Assembly (NCBI RefSeq): GCF_000003605.2
Contig: NW_003150782.1
Coordinates: 109,593-123,662, forward strand
Direction: 5' to 3'
Origin: Saccoglossus kowalevskii
Lineage: Eukaryota > Hemichordata > Enteropneusta > Harrimaniidae
DNA: 14,070 nucleotides
In this document: piece by piece, positions 7,988-14,070 of the stretch
Layout of the letters: each line of letters opens with the position of its first letter
Numbering within the stretch: position 1 is the stretch's first letter
Notes under the pieces: generated by a model
Told to the model about the DNA's origin: nothing
Databases searched by the model: none
What the model saw: only the letters and a program-made list of their open reading frames with translations
Position numbers and translations under genes: made by a program

Positions 7988-9166
7988 TGGTACAACATCA
8001 ATATTCTTTCCGTGTCTTTTCATTTTTAATTTCTCTGTATGTGTATGAATACTATGTGAAAACTACATTTTATGAGAACACTGCGCAACAAAATTAAAAA
8101 GTTATGATTTTACATCTTAAAGGTGGTCGACGAAACTAAACGGTGGTGTTAATTCATTTGTTGATAAGTGCACCCTGAAAATGCAATTGAGGAAACAATT
8201 ATGTCTGAATGTCAATCTGATACACTAAGCTAATGGAATCCTACAAGTAAAGCCCACAATTTGCACGGGCGCAGCTTTCTTGAAATGTCCATTATGTGTA
8301 GTTGTTGACTTGACGTTGTTTATATTAGTTACGCTATTATCATGAATGCTTCATTTATTGGAACAAAATTGTAAATTATTTCCTGGATTTCTGCTCTTCG
8401 TACACATCAAGTGAGTTCACATTACAGATAAGAGTCGAATTCAGCCTTAAAGTAACCGATGTCGCGGTGTTTTAACGTCACACATTGCAAATATACATTC
8501 TGATATTTATAAAAACTAACAATTTATTCCATTGTTTAATGAAGATTGTTAGACACTATAGTACTGTGCGAAGTCGCTATCATAACAGTACGCCACGAGG
8601 TCACGTGTTTCATTAGAGGTCTGGGTCAAACTTTATTGAAATTCAAAATGAAAAATATTCATCAAATTTTCATTAGAGACTGGGTCAAACTATGCAACCA
8701 CATGGCTTTTGGGGCATTTTGGGTGATGATTATTGTTTGATCAGATTAAAACATGCTTTTCATTTTTTTCCGGATTTTCGGAATTTCTTTGGTTGCAAAT
8801 GTTAAATGTCATTGCTGTTTCCATGTCTCTTATTGGTAGCTGACCTGAACACCTTATCACAATAATCAATCAGAGAACGTCTTGTTTGTTTTGTTTTTGT
8901 TGGGATGGAGCTTACAGCTATTCCCACGGGATGGGGGCGCTCTGCTAAAACGTGACCTGGGTGAACATTATCGGCAGTGATGTTTGTTGTCAATAAATCT
9001 AAATAATAATTAAATGGAAGGCGCTTTGAAAAAAAACATAGAGTAATTATCTATGCCTTGTCTGTATAAGAAATTAAGAATGTGACGAGAATTATGTTTA
9101 TTATGCTTTCTAAATTACGGTGCCGCTAATAACTTCAAGATTGTTGAAATAGGGATAAAACCCCAG
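7988..9166. other. No supported gene
   Basis: AT-rich sequence with short frames of 63-64 codons on both strands and no recognisable protein. It contains the spaced direct repeat at 8608-8691, a CACGTG at 8602-8607 overlapping AGGTCA, and an ATGGGGGCGCT word at 8931-8941. That word occurs again in the SINE-like insertion at 11331-11341. Confidence 0.4.
8608..8691 (+). repeat. Direct repeat pair, about 24 bp, 60 bp apart
   Basis: Two copies of a TTTCATTAGAG...CTGGGTCAAACT sequence start at 8608 and 8668 and differ by a short indel and substitution (GGT versus A). Each holds GGGTCA, a nuclear-receptor half-site, and the first has AGGTCT directly before it. AGGTCA is also present at 8598-8603. 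This may be a local duplication. Receptor binding is only a possibility. Confidence 0.5.
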
Positions 9167-10178
9167 TTGCCTGGAGGATTGTTATTGAGGATGTTTGTCA
9201 CATTTTTATCAGCAATACAGTCACCTGAACTTGACATTTTAGAAAAAAAAAATACTGCCGACAAAATTTCTCTCCCGATTCTCCGAATTATACATAATCC
9301 TGCTCAGCTGAACCGATTCAACTCAACGCGTCATCGAAATTATAGGCAAAAATTAAAATAGCTTGTTACCAAAATGCTTGCTTGGGTGGAGTCCCTATGT
9401 CGCGCTGACAGCGACAACTAAAGGCAGATACAACAAAGGTAACGTAAATTCCATACCTGTGACTGATGTTTAAAATGTTCATTTTGATTGGATTTGTTTT
9501 TGTGATGTTTTCAATTACATTTAGGTGTAGGATGATTGGTCGAAGCTAATTTTAGTGACAATCAGTATTTTCCAAGCATTATCCCATCACCAGAAGCGGC
9601 CTGGCGGAGATAAAATATATTCTTGTGTGTTCCAATACTACTTAACAGTATCCAATGAAACAAATACGGCCAAAGATCTGAAATGGATATTGTCCCAAAC
9701 TGAGTAGTTGATATAGAATGATGGCTTATAGATTGGATTTTAGAAAAGAAGATCTTATCTTATATAATTAATATTTCAAACAATATTCTGGCTATAATAA
9801 AAACAAATATACAAAATATTGAAATATACATCATAACAGGCTTATTTTTTAGATTATTTTTTTTTGGTTATAACTCCATCTAACTGAACAAAATGGTTTG
9901 TTTTACTATGCTCTGCATGTTTATTAAACAATAAATAAAAAAAAAGGCATTGGCATGCTCAGCCATGTCTGACAATAGCAGACACTACGACTGGATGTGA
10001 AAGTGCTACTAGCATTGTTGCACCGAGTATTAAATGTACTACTATTTTTATTGCATATGTGAGTTTGGTCATTATTAGCGTTCCATTTCAACTAACAGTG
10101 AACATGACACAGCAGTACCGCGTCTTCATATACATACAATTGCATTTGATTTGCTTTATTAGAATTTTTTTTGTGTAA
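9167..10178. other. No supported gene
   Basis: The 64-codon plus-strand frame at 9167-9361 has no recognised domain. An imperfect palindrome around CGCTG-A-CAGCG lies near 9403-9413. CCAAT words and their complement ATTGG occur near 9487, 9535 and 9652, which is unremarkable at this density. The remainder is AT-rich and featureless. Confidence 0.4.
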
Positions 10179-10354
10179 ACTGAATCATTAAATTACGACT
10201 TACTTTGCTCATAAAATCATCTTTGTAATTCATGTAAGCACATGTGCTTACTAATAGTGCAAATGTGATATACTGAATCATTTACATATGACTTATTTTG
10301 ACCATAAAATCCTCTTTGTAATTCATGTAAGCGTATGCGATACTAATAAAGCAA
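10179..10354 (+). repeat. 93-bp tandem duplication with an 18-bp palindrome in copy one
   Basis: Two diverged copies begin at ACTGAATCATT (10179 and 10272) and share blocks such as CTTTGTAATTCATGTAAG (10221 and 10314) at a constant offset of 93 bp. Copy one carries GTAAGCACATGTGCTTAC (10234-10251), a perfect 18-bp palindrome around the E-box CACATGTG. The matching part of copy two has lost the symmetry. The divergence indicates an old duplication, with either loss of the palindrome in copy two or its gain in copy one. Confidence 0.7.
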
Positions 10355-10831
10355 GTACTGTATTAAGTATGTATAATACGGCTTTCGTTAATGACGAAAT
10401 AGTTTTTACTATGTCGACTAATAATACATTCTGTTTTTAACTAGTTGATCTCTTTGCATAAAAAGGAATACTGTAACAAGACTATTAAAAATAAATTTAA
10501 CGAATTGAAAGACAGCAATCTTGTATTAATGAAGTACCTTTGAATTTAGTGAAATATATGCTATAACCTAATGTCACACACATTCACTAACAAATACTGC
10601 ATGTCTGGATATTAAAATAATAAAAACTTATCCTAACGAAATATATTGACAGTAAATACAACAGTTTGTATAAATGTATACGTAGACAACATTTATTGCA
10701 GAACAACTTAGCATATACTCGTGTACAGAGGAAAGATTTAAATGCTTTAAGATGAACTGTTCATTTCGTGGTGAATACATTCATGAAAGTAGCGTTTATA
10801 ACTGACTTCAAATCACATGAATAGGGACTCA
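10355..10831. other. AT-rich non-coding, nothing recognised
   Basis: No open frame, RNA gene or repeat is recognisable here. The only visible structure is a small hairpin TTTCGT-TAATG-ACGAAA near 10384-10400. Confidence 0.5.
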
Positions 10832-10848
10832 AATAAAAATACAATGTA
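10832..10848 (+). repeat. Left target-site duplication of SINE-like insertion
   Basis: These 17 nt, AATAAAAATACAATGTA, match the sequence at 11401-11417 with one mismatch (A/G at position 6). The placement on both sides of the tRNA-headed insertion fits target-site duplication by LINE-driven retrotransposition. Confidence 0.6.
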
Positions 10849-11400
10849 CAACCGGTCACTCGTAGCATAGTGCATGGTTGTCGCATCAGACTCATGAACG
10901 GTAGACCCAAGTTCAAATCCTATCTTAGGCTGCACATCAAAAGGGACCTCTACCCTGGGTAAGTGTGCCACAAACTCAATGGGAAGGCCAATTCCACTGG
11001 TCGAGATTCATTCACTAACGAATGCGACCTTGGGGGAACCTTGGTTAAGGTCCGCAGGTGCTTGTGTTCGACCGGGCCTGATTGACGCCAGGATAGCGCA
11101 TTGAAATTGCCATTTGATAGAGAGGTGTAGTCCCGAACATGAATATGACTTCAGTGGCAAAATGCACTATGTGTCAGCACTTGCAATTTGCACATAGAAA
11201 AAAAAGTCAGAAGCGACAAGAGTGACATTCAGTGTCCGGAACTGTCGCCTGGCACAACAAACTTATAATGTACTAATATTCAATTTGATAGGTCAAAACC
11301 AGAAAAAACGCCATTATAGCATGATCATATATGGGGGCGCTGTTTATGTTCATGCTCACAAAAAGATTACTTTCAGAGAATTATATGTTTCAAGTACTCT
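10849..11400 (+). mobile_element. tRNA-derived SINE-like insertion
   Basis: The head resembles a tRNA gene. A degenerate A box (TAGCATAGTGC) lies at 10863-10873, an anticodon-loop-like CTCATGA at 10891-10897, and a B box AGTTCAAATCC at 10910-10920 that fits the RNA polymerase III consensus except at its first base. The CAT anticodon position suggests a Met-type or related tRNA ancestor (inference). After the head comes an unrelated GC-richer body (about 10930-11160), a hairpin CTATGTG...CACATAG (11167-11197) and an A8 run (11198-11205). The near-perfect 17-bp duplication lies at 10832-10848 and 11401-11417, so the inserted unit would be about 552 bp. This is longer than most SINEs; the part after A8 may be a 3' tail taken from a LINE, or a second insertion. 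Such elements are non-coding and are moved by a partner LINE's enzyme. Family not recognised. Confidence 0.65.
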
Positions 11401-11417
11401 AATAAGAATACAATGTA
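11401..11417 (+). repeat. Right target-site duplication of SINE-like insertion
   Basis: AATAAGAATACAATGTA matches the left copy at 10832-10848 in 16 of 17 positions. The single mismatch suggests that the insertion is not very recent. Confidence 0.6.
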
Positions 11418-11617
11418 TCTGAAGTCAGAGATTCCACTAGTGTAAACAAAACTGGCTAAATCGTTGGGTATTATTTTTATTTAGAGGACTTATGCGCATA
11501 TTCTCCTTAAATGAACACTATGTACATTACATAAGGTAAAAAAAGACTATCAATAAAAATCAATACTATAGAAAAGAAGAACAAATTAAAACTAGTAAAA
11601 TTGGCTACAATGATATG

Positions 11618-12001
11618 TTATACTGCCCTCTTAAATGAGGAATGTGAGAGTGAATGGCGGATTGAGAAGGTAGGCAATTCCAAATGTTTGGACGTGCCAT
11701 ATTGGAATGCACGTTCACCGTATGATTCAGTAATGATGCGTGGCTTCGTTTATATACGATCGTCTGATGACGAAAGCAATTGTCTAGCGGGATGGTATAT
11801 ATGTAGAAGATCTGACAGGTATGGTGGGCCAGTGTTACTTATTGATAAGTATTTATATTCAATACGTCCGTTGACTGGAAGCCAGTGAAGCGATTCTAAA
11901 AGTGGTGAAATGTGAGAAGATAAACCTCGCTTTCGGACAAGACGAGCTGCTGAATGGAACATATTATTGAGAAACATAAAAAAACAGGCAGGTACATTCA
12001 C
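11618..12001 (-). pseudogene. Decayed 3' end of a CR1/L2-like non-LTR retrotransposon ORF2
   Basis: Read on the minus strand, this encodes a chain of motifs typical of the region after the reverse transcriptase in CR1/L2/Jockey-type LINE ORF2 proteins. In order they are SAARLVRKRG, ISPLLESLHWLPV, GRIEYK, GPPYLSDLL and PARQLLSSSDDR; then, after an in-frame TAA (11750-11752), YGERAF, LELP, FSIRHSLS and SSFKRAV; then a second TAA (11618-11620). The segment between GRIEYK and PPYLSD is shorter than usual, which suggests a small internal deletion. The reverse transcriptase and endonuclease are absent, as expected for a 5'-truncated copy. A 95-codon plus-strand frame over the same bases is only its antisense shadow. 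The superfamily call is firm; the exact clade is not. Confidence 0.8.
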
Positions 12002-13229
12002 CCAGTATTCTTTAAAAAGCGGTAGTCATTGCGCCGCGCATGCGCGAGCTATGGGTCTCATATAAACAAAGATTGGATTATGGGAAAATTAATGTTTATC
12101 AGCATAATGTCGCACATGCGCACTTTAATCTTTTCAGTGCCAGATTGTTTTCCACCAAAATGTTGGCATGTCATTTTATACATTCATGTATATTATATTT
12201 AATGAAAGTTTCAATGAAAAAAAACAATATTTGTTAAGAACGAACAAGAAGAATATTTCATAAACTGTATTAGCCTCAGCGCCTTCTCAGTATCAATCAA
12301 TATTTATTAGGATTTAATTGTGCCATTGTCGCTTATAATTGAAATCCGCTGAATGAAATCCATGCGAAAAGGTACAGCTACGACAGAACCCACGTACTAA
12401 CTACAAATTTGTGAAATTAAAACCCAGTGAATGTGATCTAACATATATAAAAAAAATAGTGATGGCCCCAGGGACTGGGGTGTCCAACATTCAATACTGA
12501 CCAATATGACGATTAGAGTACAATTATGCACGTGTCAAATTTTAGAAGGGAAATAAATAAATTATACAACACACTTACTTTCCGAGTAAAACATCTCATG
12601 TCACAGTATGACTAATGTTTCATTATGAACATTGACAAAGGTTTCAATATATTTACTCAATAGGGATTTTGAAGACACACTTTCACCAATAACTCCATAT
12701 ATATGCATTTACTATACACACACATTTGGAAAAGATTGGAAAAAAGTACTGTTATCCTGGACACAAAAAAAATATAACGACGGGGACGACACAGGTCAGA
12801 CCATTTAACTACAATACCATTCCGCGGCAAAAGGGAGGGGATTTATTTGCATATTGAGGATAATTCTTGATATTTCTATCACGATGTAAATTCTTTATAG
12901 CGGTGAATACCTTTCCTACATTGGAATCGTCATTAGAATTTATTTCAGACAAAATCATAAATATATATTCAAAACATAAATTCCAAATAAATAACAATAC
13001 ACTAGTATAACGATCGATGATGTGACATCCCAAAGTCAATAGAACCGAATTATATAATACTGTACATAACGATATATTCTTTAAAGATTTGAAAGCATTT
13101 ATCTTAACGCCCCGCCACCAAGTTTAATCCTGTTTACTTGCATTTTTTGGTCCCACACGAGATTTTAAGGTCATACGGTTTTCACGGGGCACGGCGCAAG
13201 GATAAGCTTACTGTGTTATTATTCGTAGT
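12002..13229. other. No supported gene
   Basis: AT-rich non-coding sequence. The frames at 12040-12237 (plus) and 12809-13039 (minus, 76 codons) show no domain. CACGTG occurs at 12529-12534, and CCCCA/TGGGG make a short inverted repeat near 12467-12480. From about 13105 the sequence becomes richer in GC and CpG (CGCCCCGCC, CACGGGGCACGGCGC), leading into the CRE at 13234. Confidence 0.4.
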
Positions 13230-13233
13230 TTGT

Positions 13234-13241
13234 TGACGTCA
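13234..13241. promoter_or_regulatory. Full CRE, TGACGTCA
   Basis: This is the second exact cAMP-response element in the window. It lies at the edge of a GC-richer patch, 12 bp before an ATG in a strong initiation context (AAAATGG, 13251-13257). A promoter here is possible, but no TATA box or initiator can be assigned. Confidence 0.35.
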
Positions 13242-13253
13242 TTGCCCGTGAAA

Positions 13254-13463
13254 ATGGCATTTATACCTGCACAGCATCCGGGGTGTCAGAGATGTGCCCG
13301 GGGATGCGCTGGTCGGTTTACGTTTATCACACGCCCACTCTCTCATCTGCGTCGACAAGCAGGTTTGTGTGTGTACATGTACATTGCAGACATTCTCTCT
13401 GTCGTCAATCAAGACTATTCCCATAGTCATTTGCGCTATTTAAGCTATCAATCTCGGCAATGA
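13254..13463 (+). CDS. Small ORF of doubtful status, unidentified
   Basis: The frame runs 69 codons from an ATG in very good context (A at -3, G at +4) to a TGA. The N-terminal part holds three closely spaced cysteines (HPGCQRCARGCAGRF) and is basic. The rest is mixed and has no recognised domain. A possible splice donor, CAG|GTTTGT, lies near 13361, so it might instead be a short first exon of about 36 codons. An antisense frame of similar length is also open, so GC richness may account for both. No homologue or function can be named. Confidence 0.15.
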   Translation: MAFIPAQHPGCQRCARGCAGRFTFITRPLSHLRRQAGLCVYMYIADILSVVNQDYSHSHLRYLSYQSRQ

Positions 13464-13702
13464 AAGACTACCTACATCCCATAGGCTACAATGTTATATC
13501 GTTTGTTGTAATATTAATATATATTACAGTCAGTACATCTAACTCACTGGCTGCTATTCACCAATATTCCATGAAAGCGATTTTGGAGTAAAATCAACGA
13601 AGTCGGGATCCGACGTATGCACGAGAAGGTGACAGAGACCAACGAATTTTAATTGGAAAGCGTTTGACGTGTCATGGGCTTAAACAGATCCCCGAATCTA
13701 AT

Positions 13703-13712
13703 TAATCAATTA
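13703..13712. promoter_or_regulatory. Paired-class homeodomain P2-type site, TAATCAATTA
   Basis: Two TAAT cores in opposite orientation are separated by two bases, the arrangement bound by homeodomain dimers. Further TAATTA words overlap directly on both sides (13699-13715), giving a small cluster. It is AT-rich, so a chance origin is quite possible. Confidence 0.25.
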
Positions 13713-13894
13713 ATTCGAGGTGCATTTTTGCCACATACTAGTGAGATAAATTTCAGATTGGTTGCTAGACTACCCTGCTCACTTCAAGTTAACAATTACG
13801 AAAACAGAAAGAAACTTGAGTCCGAGTCAATATCATTCTCTGTATTCATGTATTAAGATGCTATGCGATCCGCAGTTGAAATAACTGTCGTACT

Positions 13895-13908
13895 GTTGCC
13901 ATGGAAAC
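13895..13908. promoter_or_regulatory. Near-consensus RFX X-box, GTTGCCATGGAAAC
   Basis: The sequence matches the symmetric X-box GTTGCC-AT-GGCAAC at 13 of 14 positions. RFX factors use X-boxes to switch on ciliary genes across animals, usually within a few hundred bases of the start site. No gene start is visible within the remaining 162 bp, so any target would lie beyond the right edge or be unrecognised. Confidence 0.4.
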
Positions 13909-14070
13909 GTATAACTCTCCAGTAAAATAAGACAACGACAGCTACTAGTTGTTATGCTATACCTTCATCACCCCGGACTAAGATGAGCTTACACGGATTT
14001 CCGTTGTATTTCTCGATCGCGCATGGCACTGAGTTAAGAGGATATTTACCATCAAAGTAACAACTTAAAA

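Larger units (their letters stand above)
13464..14070. other. Non-coding right edge with candidate regulatory sites
   Basis: No gene is recognised. The 60-codon frame at 13674-13856 is not protein-like. Two motifs stand out and are listed separately: a paired-homeodomain-type site (13703) and an RFX X-box (13895). The density of such motifs suggests the flank of a gene beyond the right edge. Confidence 0.35.

Noticed and set aside
10851-10925. Functional tRNA gene at the SINE head
   Set aside because: The A box is degenerate with extra bases and the acceptor stem does not pair well. The body and flanking target duplication mark it as a SINE.
11601-11888. 95-codon plus-strand frame
   Set aside because: It is the antisense of the minus-strand LINE ORF2 remnant, whose reading gives recognisable motifs (LHWLPV, PPYLSDLL).
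12809-13039. 76-codon minus-strand frame ending in a basic, Asn-rich stretch
   Set aside because: It was considered as another retrotransposon remnant, but no reverse transcriptase, endonuclease or ORF2-tail motif could be matched.

Overview
The window looks like nuclear DNA from an animal, most likely a marine or other aquatic invertebrate. It is AT-rich, almost every open frame is short and biologically meaningless, and the few recognisable things are eukaryotic: a spliced coding exon, a tRNA-derived SINE, a decayed LINE fragment, and inverted and tandem repeats. There is no prokaryotic operon structure, ribosomal RNA, CRISPR array or phage gene. The phylum cannot be fixed from the sequence; a lophotrochozoan or other AT-rich invertebrate is a guess.

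Left third (1-3200). The only convincing protein-coding segment is a first coding exon on the minus strand at 2434-2574. It has an upstream in-frame stop, an ATG in good initiation context, 44 codons and a strong splice donor. It ends inside the first beta strand of a PH domain, in the motif GYLKKLK, which best resembles the start of the insulin receptor substrate (IRS/chico) family. The next exon was not found, so 1-2433 is probably intron one and the gene continues past the left edge. The sequence 5' of the exon (2575-3200) is richer in GC and CpG and may be its promoter and leader. It also carries plus-strand signals (TATA-like box, GTAAGT donor) that would fit a divergent transcript.

Middle (3200-10200). 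This part is long and non-coding. It contains an 18-bp-arm inverted repeat whose arms each hold a YY1-like core, a smaller hairpin just before it, a palindromic CRE, and three perfectly phased 19-bp repeats each carrying a CACGTG E-box. CACGTG is enriched across the window, with 11 copies.

Right third (10200-14070). A 93-bp tandem duplication contains an 18-bp palindrome. It is followed by a tRNA-headed SINE-like insertion (about 550 bp) with a 17-bp near-perfect target-site duplication, then by a minus-strand remnant of the C-terminal end of a CR1/L2-like retrotransposon ORF2 with in-frame stops. Towards the right edge are a second CRE, a small ORF of doubtful status, a paired-homeodomain-type site and a near-consensus RFX X-box. 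Together these suggest regulatory DNA, but no right-hand gene can be identified.

No new multi-gene system is visible. The items most worth checking are the IRS-like exon, the SINE with its duplication, the YY1-arm hairpin and the phased E-box array.
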